64,000 nt of DNA from VAZQ01 sp963841705 (GTDB lineage Bacteria; Pseudomonadota; Alphaproteobacteria; Rhizobiales; Xanthobacteraceae), in the NCBI GenBank assembly GCA_963841705.1, contig CAWJDY010000018.1:124001-188000 (forward strand), in the 5' to 3' direction. Positions 25,001-34,061 of this stretch are shown here, in pieces. Each line of letters starts with the position of its first letter. Position 1 is the stretch's first letter. The translations under genes were made by a program, and so were the position numbers. The notes beneath the pieces were generated by a model, which saw only the letters and a list, made by a program, of their open reading frames with translations, did not search any database and was not told the DNA's origin.

Positions 25001-27842
25001 GTTGGAACAGCCAAGCATGATCGGCATCGCAGAGCCGAGTCGCGGATTCAACGAGCGTATCGAGGACTTTATCCAAGTTGAAGGTTGACCGGCTGATCAC
25101 CTTGAGCACGTCGGCCGTGGCCGTCTGCTGCTGCAGCGCCTCGCGCAGCTCGTTGAGCAGGCGCGCGTTCTCGATGGCAATCACGGCCTGGTTGGCGAAA
25201 GTCTTCAAAAGCGCCATCTGCTTGTCCGTGAGCGGTCCGGGCGCGAGGCGGTTGACGCTGAGCGCCCCGATCGCGGCGTCCCCGCGCAGCATGGGCATGT
25301 TGGTCGCCGCCCGGTAGCCGCTGGCCAGGAAATTTCGGATGCCGCTTGCCATCCCGGGCGGCGCATTCGCGGCATCCGGAATGTCCACGATTTTGGCATC
25401 GAGAATGGCGACCCCATTCATGTAATCGCGCGAGAGCGGGATTGGAAACCGGCGCCGCAACGCCTCGGCGCGGTCCGGATCCGGGTCGGCAGCGGCCACG
25501 GCCTTCACCTCATCGCCGTCCGCGAGCGTGATCATGATCGCGGCGTTCGGAAAGAGCTTGAGCCCACTCCGCACGATAGCGTCGAACACCGGCTGCGTAT
25601 CGACGGGAGAGCTGCTGATAACCTTCAGCACGTCGGCAGTAGCAGTCTGCTGTTGCAGGGATTCGCTCAGCTCGCGTGTGCGCGCCTGCACCTCGTCGAA
25701 CAGACGCACGTTCTCGACCGCGATCACCGCCTGGTCGGCAAAAGTTGACACCAGCTCGATCTGCTTGTCGCTGAACGGGCGAGCTGTATTTCGCTGCAAA
25801 ACAATCACGCCAATCGAAGTTCCCTCTCGCATCAGCGGAACGCCCAAGAGCGTGCGAAATCCACCGATGCTTGCCCGTTCAGTCACTTCATATTCCGGAT
25901 CGGCCAGCACGTCCGGAATATGAATGCTTCTTCCCTCGAGCACGGCGCGACCGGCTACCGTGCCCCGGTCCCATGGAAGAATCGGATGATTTTCCACATA
26001 CGCCCGATAGTCGGGCGTATAACCGTAGTCGGCAGCGAATTGCAGGATCTCCCCTTTCGGCCGCATGATTGCCGCCATTTCCGCGTCGCAAAGGCGCGCT
26101 GCCAATTCGACCAGCGTGTTCAGCACGGCTGGCAAATCGAATGTCGAGCGGCTGATCACCTTGAGCACATCGGCGGTGGCGGTCTGCTGCTGCAGGGATT
26201 CACGCAGCTCGTTGAGCAACCGCGTGTTCTCGATGGCGATGACGGCCTGGTCGGCAAAAGTCCTGACCAGCTCGATCTGCTTGTCGGTGAACGATTGCAC
26301 CTCGAGCTTGTAGAGAATGACGACACCGACGAGCTCGTCTCCCCGGAACATGGGTACGCCGAGCTCCGTCCGTATGGGATCGACATCGCGCAGCGCGTAG
26401 GTGTACTCGGGGTCCGCCTGCAGGTCGGCAACGTGGACAATCTGTCGTTCGAGTGCGACTCTGGCGGTGACGGTGTGTCGGCCTGGCCTGATGGGGTGGC
26501 CCCTGATGAAATCGATAAGCTCCTGCGAACAGTTGTAGAAGGCGACGCCGTGATAGGAATCGCCGTCATGTCTGCAAATGACCCCCCGCCGCGCCTCGCA
26601 TAGCCTCGCCGCGGTCGCGATGAGGGTGTCCAGCACCGTCTGCAGGTCGAAGGCAGAGCGGCTGATGACCTTGAGCACGTCGGCGGTGGCGGTCTGCTGC
26701 TGCAGAGACTCGGAGAGCTCGCGCGCGCGCTGCTGCTCGGTATCGAACAGCCGCACGTTCTCGATCGCGATCACCGCCTGGTCGGCGAATGTCGTTACCA
26801 GCTCGATCTGACGCTGAGTGAATGGCCGTACCTCGGCACGACGGATCACAAGGCAGCCGAGCGCTTCATCTTCCCGCAAGAGGGGAACAGACAGCATGGT
26901 ACGCTGGCCCAAGCGCCGCGCAATTGCGCTGCCCTCCGGAAACTCGTCACTCTCGGCAGTGAGGTCGTGGACGTGGATAGGAGTCCGATCGACGACAGAA
27001 CGTCCGGCGGTCCACCCCCTCGAGACCGGAAATTTGACGAAGTCAATCGGTATGGGACCGTGATGAGCGCTGATTGCGAGTGAATCGCCCTCACGGAGAA
27101 GGATCACCGCATCGTATGCATCGCACAATCGTGCAGCCGATTCGACCAGCGTGTTGAGAACGGTCTGAAGGTCGAAAGCCGACCGGCTGATCACCTTGAG
27201 CACGTCAGCGGTGGCGGTCTGCTGCTGCAGAGATTCGGCGAGCTCGCGCGTGCGCTGCTGCTCCGCATCGAACAGGCGCACGTTCTCGATTGCGATCACC
27301 GCCTGATCGGCGAAGGTCTGCAATAAAGTGATCTGGGCATCTGGGAAATGTCCGATCTGCGCACGGGCAACCGCGATTGCGCCGATCGGATTCCCGTCAT
27401 GCAGCATCGGCACCGCGAGGATGCTGTGGTAACTCACGGCGTCGGCGAGAGCGTGACCAAAACTGCCGTAGGCGGGATCGACCAACACATCCGGAATATG
27501 CGCCGCCTCGCGGTGCAAAACTGCCCGTCCCGCAGCCGTCTCCTCGTCAGCCGGCCGTGGAAAGCCTTGCCTGAAGATCTGCAGTCCCTGCGAGGTCAGA
27601 CCATGGCTGGCGCCAAAACGGAGAAGTTCGTTATCGAAGCGCACCACGAACGAGAACTGGCCGTTGCACAACCGCACCGCCCTTTCGGCGATGGCATCGA
27701 AAACGGGCTGGACGTCTCTCGGCGAGCTCGAAATAAGGCGCAGAACCTCCGCGCTGGCTGCCTGCAGCTCGCGCGCTTCGGCAAGCTCGCGCTGCGCTTG
27801 CGTCAGCTGGTCTCCCTTATGGGTATCTACGGCGTGCGACAT
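22011..27842 (-). CDS. Hybrid sensor histidine kinase with eight GAF domains and two receivers
   Basis: A 1943-residue soluble kinase with no evident membrane segment. Eight GAF modules run from the N-terminus to about residue 1430. Six are introduced by a near-identical helical linker containing LQQQTATADVLKVIS or a close variant (near 207, 381, 551, 731, 906 and 1079); the eighth starts near 1261 with a different linker. HisKA follows with phospho-His H1451 (SHELRTPLN), then HATPase (NLMSNANKFT near 1570, GTGLGLAIS near 1630). Receiver domains have D1746 and D1865. Several GAF units keep a FRTLLGVPL-type core, but no ligand is evident. It is first of three overlapping genes. Confidence 0.95.
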   Translation of the reverse strand: MSHAVDTHKGDQLTQAQRELAEARELQAASAEVLRLISSSPRDVQPVFDAIAERAVRLCNGQFSFVVRFDNELLRFGASHGLTSQGLQIFRQGFPRPADEETAAGRAVLHREAAHIPDVLVDPAYGSFGHALADAVSYHSILAVPMLHDGNPIGAIAVARAQIGHFPDAQITLLQTFADQAVIAIENVRLFDAEQQRTRELAESLQQQTATADVLKVISRSAFDLQTVLNTLVESAARLCDAYDAVILLREGDSLAISAHHGPIPIDFVKFPVSRGWTAGRSVVDRTPIHVHDLTAESDEFPEGSAIARRLGQRTMLSVPLLREDEALGCLVIRRAEVRPFTQRQIELVTTFADQAVIAIENVRLFDTEQQRARELSESLQQQTATADVLKVISRSAFDLQTVLDTLIATAARLCEARRGVICRHDGDSYHGVAFYNCSQELIDFIRGHPIRPGRHTVTARVALERQIVHVADLQADPEYTYALRDVDPIRTELGVPMFRGDELVGVVILYKLEVQSFTDKQIELVRTFADQAVIAIENTRLLNELRESLQQQTATADVLKVISRSTFDLPAVLNTLVELAARLCDAEMAAIMRPKGEILQFAADYGYTPDYRAYVENHPILPWDRGTVAGRAVLEGRSIHIPDVLADPEYEVTERASIGGFRTLLGVPLMREGTSIGVIVLQRNTARPFSDKQIELVSTFADQAVIAVENVRLFDEVQARTRELSESLQQQTATADVLKVISSSPVDTQPVFDAIVRSGLKLFPNAAIMITLADGDEVKAVAAADPDPDRAEALRRRFPIPLSRDYMNGVAILDAKIVDIPDAANAPPGMASGIRNFLASGYRAATNMPMLRGDAAIGALSVNRLAPGPLTDKQMALLKTFANQAVIAIENARLLNELREALQQQTATADVLKVISRSTFNLDKVLDTLVESATRLCDADHAWLFQREGNFLRWAASYGHTADVHGRIRNFFQPLKVPIDRGSVTGRAALEAQVVHVTDVLAEPDYAWGEAQKVAGYRAALGAPLLSKGDVVGVIFVGRTVPQGFSAKQIELVTTFADQAVIAIENVRLLNELRESLQQQTATADVLRVISSSPGDLEPVFEAMLENATRLCEAKYGMLWLFEDGGFRPVALHGVPPALAEERRRDTILRPDPDLPLARLPRTKKLIHIADITKESSYLRGSRPLVALADIGGARTLLMVPMLKENELVGSIAIYRQDVRPFTDKQSELVTNFASQAVIAIENVRLLNELRARTTELARSVEELRALGAVSQAINSSLDLETVLDTIVAKATQISGTEAGAIYVLDEQQREFQLRATFGMSDELIAAVRNMHSEISEAVGLLTEAHEPSQQADLRDSPATPINETILRAGYRARLVVPLMRFGHVVGALIVRRKAPGEFPASTVDLLQTFATQSALAIQNARLFSEIGEKSRQLEVASQHKSQFLANMSHELRTPLNAVIGVTEMLLEDAHDLKREDEIEPLDRVLRAARHLLALINDILDLSKIEAGRMELHLESFLLAPLLEDVVKTIEPLATKNDNRLVVDCEPEVGTIHADQIRFRQALLNLMSNANKFTENGTVTVAARREPSDGREWIAVAVTDTGIGMNAEQMGRLFQEFSQADSSTTRKYGGTGLGLAISRHFCRMMGGDITVDSKPGEGSTFTIRLPRIVEAQQAKAVAGPEPGRTHSGPDPAQAPRILVVDDDPTVRELVARHLERAGFAVTTAKGGQDGLRLARELRPAAVTLDIMMPDLDGWTVLAAMKGDPTLANIPVVLMTIVEEKNRGYALGAADYLVKPVNRSKLVEALRRICGSSAGHVLLIDDDDVVRRGVRQALEPIGWHVTEAENGRIALDSLSTSRPDVIILDLMMPRMNGFEFLDELRARGEWRDIPVVVITAKDLTEADRDRLNGGVERIIEKSKPDEMLRRLTTELSKWVKPAVAGRA

Positions 27843-28164
27843 CCAAATGTCCTAAGCCGGTTGCACGCGGCTCATCGCGGCTCAACTGAGAACCTACGCG
27901 ACACTTTCGCTCGCCTCAATGGCTCCGGGCATCCCAGCCAACTCCCCGCTGGATGCCGTGGCGGGGCAGCCCCCCGCTCTGAAAATCGGGCAAACGTCTT
28001 CCCAGTGATTGCCGCCTCGATTAGCGGTCGTTTCTTTATCAGCGCCGGTTCGCTGCGCTGGCCCCCAGTACTACCATACCAGCTTGAGATCCACTCCTGG
28101 CGACACCACAGAGTTGTTGCTCTACCCTGGTGCTTACCGTGGTTACTGTCACGGAGTTGTCCTG

Positions 28165-29067
28165 GTGCCGACTGTATTCCGATCTCCCCGTCCCGAAGAG
28201 CTGCAGAGCGCCGAAGAGCTCGTCGTTCGCAGCATTAATGACCTTACCCAACGTCACGGGTTTGGGCCGATGGCAACCTTGCGCCCTCCTGACTTTCAAT
28301 TGTTTTCGCTGCGGAATGATCCTGATGGCCTGTGGTTGGCTGAAGCCGACGGAGAAATCCTCGGTTTTGCTTTCAGCTGGGTGTGTGACGACCTTTGGTT
28401 CCTCGCGGAATTATTCGTCGCCCCCGGCGCCCAAGGCCGTGGAATCGGCAAGGAGCTTCTAACGCGAACATTTGAACACGCTAGGAAAGCAGGCGCTACC
28501 AACAAAGCGCTCATAACCTTTACCTTCAACGTCGTGTCGCAGGGATTGTATATCGGTCATGGGCTGTTCCCCCGGTTTCCGATCTATTTTTTCAGCATTG
28601 AGCGCGAGGCCTTGATGAAGCGTCTTCACGGCGAGACATTACGCGCCACGTGCATCGAAGCCACTGCTTCGCATCTGAGCCGGCTTGCACAAATCGATTT
28701 AGGCGTCTTGGGCATTTCACGCGAGAAGCACCACAGGTATCTGCTCCACGACAAAGCAATGAAAGGCTATTTCTTGCATGGGCGGGACGAGTGCATCAGT
28801 TATGCCTACGTTTCCACCACCGGACATGTAGGTCCGCTCGCGGTGGTGCAGCCAAACGAGATGGGCGCTGCATTCACGACTGCACTGATTCTCGCGGCAG
28901 ACTGTGGAGCTTCCCAGGTCTCGGAGTTCCTTCCCGCCGCCAACGAGAGGGCACTCAGGATTGCCGCAGAGCACGGCTTACGGATCACGTTTCCAATGGT
29001 GCTGGTTTCCACGCGCGACTTCGGAGATTGGACCCGGTATCTGCCCCGCAATCCCGGCTTCATGTGA
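28165..29067 (+). CDS. GNAT-family N-acetyltransferase, two-domain
   Basis: About 300 residues from the GTG at 28165, which follows CGGAG. An open frame extends upstream to 28009 without a clear start or domain. The first GNAT domain holds the acetyl-CoA loop in APGAQGRGIGKELL and the strand ELFVAP. A second degenerate GNAT-like half starts near ATCIEATASHL and ends ITFPMVLVSTRDFG. The substrate is unknown. It is transcribed toward the Omp85 gene. Confidence 0.8.
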   Translation: MPTVFRSPRPEELQSAEELVVRSINDLTQRHGFGPMATLRPPDFQLFSLRNDPDGLWLAEADGEILGFAFSWVCDDLWFLAELFVAPGAQGRGIGKELLTRTFEHARKAGATNKALITFTFNVVSQGLYIGHGLFPRFPIYFFSIEREALMKRLHGETLRATCIEATASHLSRLAQIDLGVLGISREKHHRYLLHDKAMKGYFLHGRDECISYAYVSTTGHVGPLAVVQPNEMGAAFTTALILAADCGASQVSEFLPAANERALRIAAEHGLRITFPMVLVSTRDFGDWTRYLPRNPGFM

Positions 29068-29278
29068 AGCCAGAAATTAGGTCGCCGTTAAGTTTCGTGT
29101 GCGGAAAAGCATGCAGTTCACCGGATCAGGATGACTCCGTGTCCCGACGGCCATGAAGGTTAACAACACGGCAGGTACGGAGCGCCTAGGGCGCCCCGCC
29201 ATAACGCCTTTCGGGTCGCAACAACCGATCATGCTTTCGCCGCCAACCCCGGTCAATGTTTCAGCCCGGAGGCCAATG

Positions 29279-31678
29279 ATGGTATTGCGTAACCACTCGG
29301 CGGGGCCGTGCGCAAATCATTGGTTAACGCGCCGGGCAGCCAAGCCAATCCTGATCGCAGGGTTGCTTGCGGCCATCTTCACCCATGTGGCCTCGGCGTC
29401 GGAGGTAACCATCACGGTTGAGGGCAACCGGCGTGTGGACGCCGACGACATCAAGACGCATTTCCACATTAGCGCCGGCGTTCCGACCACGCCCGGTGTA
29501 CTCGATGCGGCAATCAAGGAGCTCTATGCAACCGGAGCATTCGAAGACATCAGGGTGACTCGCAGGGAAGGGCATCTGGTCGTCAATGTGGTCGAGGCTC
29601 CGGTTATCGGACGATTGCAATTCGAAGGAAACAGAGCGCTCAAGGATGCCGATCTTACAAAGGCGACGAGCCTCAAACCGAACAACCCGCTTACCAGACC
29701 GGCGGTGCAAGCCGACGTTGCACGCATCGTCGCGCTCTACAGGCGACAGGGCCGATATGATGCTCAGGTCACGCCAAAAACGATCGAGCGGGGTGAAGGG
29801 CGCGTCGATCTTCTCTTCGAGATCCGGGAAGGCGCGAAGACCAGGGTAAAACGCGTCGCATTCGCTGGCAACAGCGCCTTTTCCGAACAACGATTAAAGG
29901 CGGTCATCACTACGACCGAATCCGGCTGGTTCGCCTTTCTCGAGACGAACGACGTCTACGATCCCGATCGCGTCGCAGCCGATTGCGAGCTCATCCGAAA
30001 ATTCTATGGCAAGAACGGGTTCCCGGACGCGCGAGTGGTTTCCACGCGAGGCAACTACGATCCCGCCCTGAAGGGTATCTTGCTGCAGTTCACTATCGAG
30101 GAAGGAGACCGCTATCGCGCAGGCGCGATCGAGATCGAATCTCACATTCCTGCATTGAGCAGTGCCAGCGTCTTGCCGCTGGTGCCGTTTGCGGCGGGTC
30201 GGGTTTTCAGCGGCGAAGCCGCGGACAGTGCTCGCCGCGATATTGCCACCGCGCTTGGCAAGCGCGGCTATCCTTTTGTTCTCGTGCAGCCGCAGCTCCA
30301 GCGTGACGCGCGGACGAAGACAATCAAGATCGTTCTCGTGCTTGATGACGCTGCGCACCGCTACATCGAGCGCATTGTGATTCGCGGCAATGCGCGCACG
30401 CGGGAAGAGGTGATCCGGCGAGAGCTCGAATTCGCGGAAGGCGACCCATACAATGGGGCCCTGATCGAGCACGCCGAGCTCCGGTTGAAGGCGCTTGGCC
30501 TGTTCAATTCCGTGGCCATTTCCACCAAGGAAGGATCAGCGGTGGACCGTCTCGTGCTTGCGATCGCCGTGGACGAGCAGAAGACCGGAGACTTCAGCTT
30601 CTCCGGCGGCTATTCCAGCGCCGAGGGGCTCGTGGGCGAGATCAGCGTCTCGGAAATGAATTTTCTTGGCCGCGGTCAATTCGTGAAAGTGACGGCAACG
30701 CTCGGGCAGTATGTGCGCGGCGGCTCGGTCAGCTTTGTCGATCCCTATCTGCTCGGCGATCACGTGTCGCTGGGAACGGATATCTTCTACAGCGAGAGCC
30801 TGACCAATGCCTACCAATCCTATGGCAGATCGACTTACGGTGGGGACGTGCGGGTAGGCGCTCCGGTGGACGAGAACTTCCGCGCCGAGGTCCGCTATTC
30901 GCTCATCAACCAGAGCCTGTCGCTTGCCCCGGCACTCATGGACTGCTCGCCGGCCAATCCACCCCCCGGGTGTTTTGCCAACGGCGAGGCGTCGGTTGTG
31001 GTCAAGCAGGCGGCGTTGAATGGGCACACCTGGACCTCCGCCGCCGGCTCGACGCTCACCTACAGCTCGCTCGACAATCCGCGCAAGCCCAGTGACGGCA
31101 TCCGCGCCGATTTCAAGCAGGATGTTGCGGGGTTGGGGGGCGGTGCAGACTTCCTCAAATCCACTGGAGACGTTCGTTATTATAAGACCGTCGCTAACGA
31201 CCTTGTCGCCAGCGCTCGTCTGCAAGGCGGTACAATCGTGCCTTATGGCGGACAGAGCCTGCCTTTCCTGAGCAGCTTTTTCGGCGGGCCGCAGCTCGTG
31301 CGCGGTTTCGCGCCGAACGGCTTCGGCCCACGCGATCTCACTCCCGGCACCACAATGGACAATATCGGTGGCAGCAGTTACTGGGCGACATCGGCGCAAC
31401 TGACGGCGCCCCTGCCGGGGCTTCCCCCCGGAGTTGCCCTCAAGGGCGCAGTCTTCGCAGATGCTGGCAGCCTCTGGGGATATCGCGGTCCGACCTCGTT
31501 TCCGGGCTCGTCCCAGTCCTTCATGCCCTCGGATTCGCGCCAGATACGATCTTCGATCGGAGCCAGCCTCATCTGGGACTCTCCTCTTGGCGCGCTCCAT
31601 GTCGATTACGCCCTTCCAACCAGCAAAGCGAATTTCGATTTGACGCAACGGCTCAACTTCGGCGCCGGACCGTTCTGA
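29279..31678 (+). CDS. BamA/TamA-type outer-membrane protein assembly factor (Omp85)
   Basis: About 799 residues. GGAGG at 29268-29272 favours the start at 29279; in-frame ATGs exist at 29153 and 29276. A signal peptide (ILIAGLLAAIFTHVASAS) precedes five POTRA-like repeats (VTITVEGNRRVD, IGRLQFEGNRALK, VKRVAFAGNSAF, IEIESHIPAL, IERIVIRGNARTR). The beta barrel contains LVRGFAPNGFG, the conserved RGF tip, and ends in Phe. The usual bamA neighbours (lpxD, fabZ, rseP) are absent, so this is probably a second copy rather than the housekeeping BamA. Confidence 0.85.
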   Translation: MVLRNHSAGPCANHWLTRRAAKPILIAGLLAAIFTHVASASEVTITVEGNRRVDADDIKTHFHISAGVPTTPGVLDAAIKELYATGAFEDIRVTRREGHLVVNVVEAPVIGRLQFEGNRALKDADLTKATSLKPNNPLTRPAVQADVARIVALYRRQGRYDAQVTPKTIERGEGRVDLLFEIREGAKTRVKRVAFAGNSAFSEQRLKAVITTTESGWFAFLETNDVYDPDRVAADCELIRKFYGKNGFPDARVVSTRGNYDPALKGILLQFTIEEGDRYRAGAIEIESHIPALSSASVLPLVPFAAGRVFSGEAADSARRDIATALGKRGYPFVLVQPQLQRDARTKTIKIVLVLDDAAHRYIERIVIRGNARTREEVIRRELEFAEGDPYNGALIEHAELRLKALGLFNSVAISTKEGSAVDRLVLAIAVDEQKTGDFSFSGGYSSAEGLVGEISVSEMNFLGRGQFVKVTATLGQYVRGGSVSFVDPYLLGDHVSLGTDIFYSESLTNAYQSYGRSTYGGDVRVGAPVDENFRAEVRYSLINQSLSLAPALMDCSPANPPPGCFANGEASVVVKQAALNGHTWTSAAGSTLTYSSLDNPRKPSDGIRADFKQDVAGLGGGADFLKSTGDVRYYKTVANDLVASARLQGGTIVPYGGQSLPFLSSFFGGPQLVRGFAPNGFGPRDLTPGTTMDNIGGSSYWATSAQLTAPLPGLPPGVALKGAVFADAGSLWGYRGPTSFPGSSQSFMPSDSRQIRSSIGASLIWDSPLGALHVDYALPTSKANFDLTQRLNFGAGPF

Positions 31679-31733
31679 TCGCGTGATGGTGCCGACTTGT
31701 CGGCGTAACCCACCGCCGATGGCAGGTTACACC

Positions 31734-31760
31734 AGCGAGCCGGCCTGAAGCCGGCTCGCT
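31734..31760 (+). terminator. Perfect 11-bp stem-loop after the Omp85 gene
   Basis: AGCGAGCCGGC (31734-31744) pairs exactly with GCCGGCTCGCT (31750-31760) around a 5-base loop. It lies between convergent genes and could end transcription on both strands. No T-run follows. The surrounding CGTAACCCACC resembles sequence at 38029-38045, so this may belong to a dispersed repeat. Confidence 0.5.
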
Positions 31761-31794
31761 GCTAACCCGCCCTACGACCGAATAGATTCCGCTT

Positions 31795-32424
31795 CTATAA
31801 CGCGAGCAAGGCAATGCCGCAGGTGAGCAGCGCCGCGATCCAGACGAGATCGAGATTGATCCATCCCCGGCGCAGAAAGCCGACGCCGATCCAGTTGTAG
31901 ACGGCAAGCGATATAATGGCGATCGCTGCGAGCATGGCGGCGGTGTGCACGCCGAGCGCGGCCAGCGCGATCAGGATTGCCGAGTCCGACGTCAATGGTG
32001 CTGCGAGCGCGCTCGAGCAGAGCGGCAGCAGGGCCGGCACCAGCATCAAGCCGGCGCCGTGGGCGGTCGCCATCAGAAACGACCACAGCGCGAGCCCGAG
32101 GAGGCCGGTTTGCATGCCGACCACTAGCCGCTGCCGATGGCCATAGAGTGCGTGCCAGAGCGCCCATGCAATGAGCACGCACCCCGCGAGCTCGCTGAGA
32201 ATGGCGCGATCCACCACAAGCCCGACAATAAGGACCGCAGCCACGACCAAGGCAACCGAGGCTGCGTGGCCGAGCGCGATTGGCACAAGCGAGATGAGGA
32301 CGATGCTCTGGCTCTTGCGGTGCAAGCCGAGAGCGACGGCGAACAGCCAGCCCATCGCGGGATTGACGCCGTGGTAGAGCCCGAGTCCGGCAAGCACCAG
32401 CCAAGGCCAAAGTTCGGCGATCAT
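31795..32424 (-). CDS. Integral membrane protein, conserved hypothetical
   Basis: 209 residues, almost wholly hydrophobic, with about six membrane segments (LWPWLVLAGLGLYHGVNPAM, SVALVVAAVLIVGLVV, LLGLALWSFLMATAHGAG). HGVNPAMGW and ATAHGAG place His residues near membrane edges, reminiscent of metal or small-molecule transporters, but no family is certain. The start at 32424 is chosen over 32511 because the latter adds a non-hydrophobic tail. It is the same strand as the methanethiol oxidase gene, 114 bp downstream of it. Confidence 0.7.
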   Translation of the reverse strand: MIAELWPWLVLAGLGLYHGVNPAMGWLFAVALGLHRKSQSIVLISLVPIALGHAASVALVVAAVLIVGLVVDRAILSELAGCVLIAWALWHALYGHRQRLVVGMQTGLLGLALWSFLMATAHGAGLMLVPALLPLCSSALAAPLTSDSAILIALAALGVHTAAMLAAIAIISLAVYNWIGVGFLRRGWINLDLVWIAALLTCGIALLAL

Positions 32425-32538
32425 GGCCTGCAGATTGTAATCTGATAGCCCGTAGCCCGGATGAGCCAAGCGATATCCGGGCGCGGCGGCAGGCGAGGCA
32501 TGGTCCCGCATCTCGCTGCGCTCATGCGGGCTACGGTA

Positions 32539-33933
32539 TCAGGGATAGCAATACGAATCCGACGAGCAGTCTCCGCCTTGCAGCCGCACCTGGTGCGGCA
32601 GGCGTCCCTTCGGCCAGTCGATGAAGAAGTTCGGATCGAAGGAAAGCCCGCCGTTCGGATCAGCATCGAGCTTGACCATCCAGCCGTCGAAGCCGCCCTC
32701 ATAGAATTGTGGATCGATGGCGCCATAGAGCGAGTTGGTGAAATAGACCCGCCGGCCGTCGCGGCTCACTTCGACCATCTGCGGTCCGCCACCGAGCTTG
32801 CCGTTCTTTGCGCCGGGATGAGTGGCGCGCGAGACGATGCCGCCGATCCGCACCTTACCGGTGAGCTTGGGATTGAAAGGATCCGACACATCGTATTGCT
32901 GCAGGTCACCCGTGCCCCAGCACGAGACATAGAGGAAGCGGTCGTCCATGGAGAGATCGATGTCCGTGACCAGCGGCGGGCAGGCCTTGAACCCTTTGAG
33001 CACCGGCGGCAGGCGGTCGGGATCGGCAGGCTCCGCCGGAATGGAGATGATCTTGCGGGCTGCCCACTTGTCGCCCTCGCGAAACCAGGTCCAGATCGAG
33101 GACGACAGATCCTTGAGGCTGACCACGCAGTTGACGAACCCATAAGCTTTGGTCGGATCATGCGCGGGGCGCAGCTCGAAGACGAGCTGGTGCTCGGCGC
33201 CGAAGTCGAGCTCCTGCACGTGCCGGCGCTTGGTGAAATCCCAGAAATGCAACTTGTGGCCGTACTGGCCCCCAAGCAGCACCTCGGGGACAAGCCCGTT
33301 CTCGAACGTGTCGGGCGTTCCCCATTCGCTGGTAACCATGGTGTCATAGCCGAGATGCCACCAGCCGTCGTATGCAAGCTGCTGCGGGCCGCGCTCGACC
33401 TCCCAGCGGCCGAGCGGCTCGAAGCTTTCATGATCCATGACAAAGATTCCGCCCGGCGCAGCACCGTCTTTGTTGCCGAGCGCGGTGACATAGATGCCTC
33501 CGGGACCGCAGTGAATGGTGTGCGGACGCGTATAGCCGGTCTTCTCCGCGAGCTCGCCCGGCTCGATCACTTTAACGACCTTCGGCGCGCGCGGATCGGG
33601 CTTGGTGTCGAGAATGTAGATGCGCGAGGAACGCAGCCCCGGAACCACCAGATAGCGCCGCTCCACATGCGGATGCGGAGCGTTCGGGCACAGGCATGAC
33701 GAGCATGCGTTCCAGCCGAAATGATGAAACTCGTCGCCCGCGGTCCCCACCGCCACGGTACCGACGATCTTGCTGTAGGAAGGCGAGGCCGGATCGACGT
33801 CGACCACGGCGATGGCATCCGCGTTTCTTCTGCCGGGATCGAAAGCCGCCACATAGGCCAGCATCTCGGGAGGCGCCTTCGCGGCCTGGCGCGGAGACGG
33901 ATAAAAGCTTGGATCGGGTTGCCATGTCGGCAT
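32539..33933 (-). CDS. Methanethiol oxidase/selenium-binding protein (SBP56 family)
   Basis: 464 residues matching the SELENBP1/MtoX family, which oxidises methanethiol to formaldehyde, hydrogen peroxide and sulfide. The Cys cluster CSSCLC (C77, C80, C82) and the His-rich loops EFHHFGWN, RPHTIHCGPGG, HLGYDTMVTSEWG and PHQVRLQGGDCSSD are characteristic metal and active-site regions. There is no signal peptide, whereas some bacterial homologues have one. The neighbouring membrane protein might serve export, import or redox coupling, as inference. Confidence 0.92.
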   Translation of the reverse strand: MPTWQPDPSFYPSPRQAAKAPPEMLAYVAAFDPGRRNADAIAVVDVDPASPSYSKIVGTVAVGTAGDEFHHFGWNACSSCLCPNAPHPHVERRYLVVPGLRSSRIYILDTKPDPRAPKVVKVIEPGELAEKTGYTRPHTIHCGPGGIYVTALGNKDGAAPGGIFVMDHESFEPLGRWEVERGPQQLAYDGWWHLGYDTMVTSEWGTPDTFENGLVPEVLLGGQYGHKLHFWDFTKRRHVQELDFGAEHQLVFELRPAHDPTKAYGFVNCVVSLKDLSSSIWTWFREGDKWAARKIISIPAEPADPDRLPPVLKGFKACPPLVTDIDLSMDDRFLYVSCWGTGDLQQYDVSDPFNPKLTGKVRIGGIVSRATHPGAKNGKLGGGPQMVEVSRDGRRVYFTNSLYGAIDPQFYEGGFDGWMVKLDADPNGGLSFDPNFFIDWPKGRLPHQVRLQGGDCSSDSYCYP

Positions 33934-34061
33934 CGGGTTCTCCCTTGCACGGTTGGGGCAAGTCTAGCCCACATCGGACGCTGGTTGAAAGCAGTCGTGA
34001 TGGTCGAGCCGAGCTGGTTATGCTACGAACTCAGCCCTAACCCATTAAAAAGAGTTACATC

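Noticed and set aside
23157..25088. Long plus-strand open frame of 643 codons opposite the multi-GAF kinase.
   Set aside because: It is the shadow of a high-GC coding strand with repeated modules; no family features.
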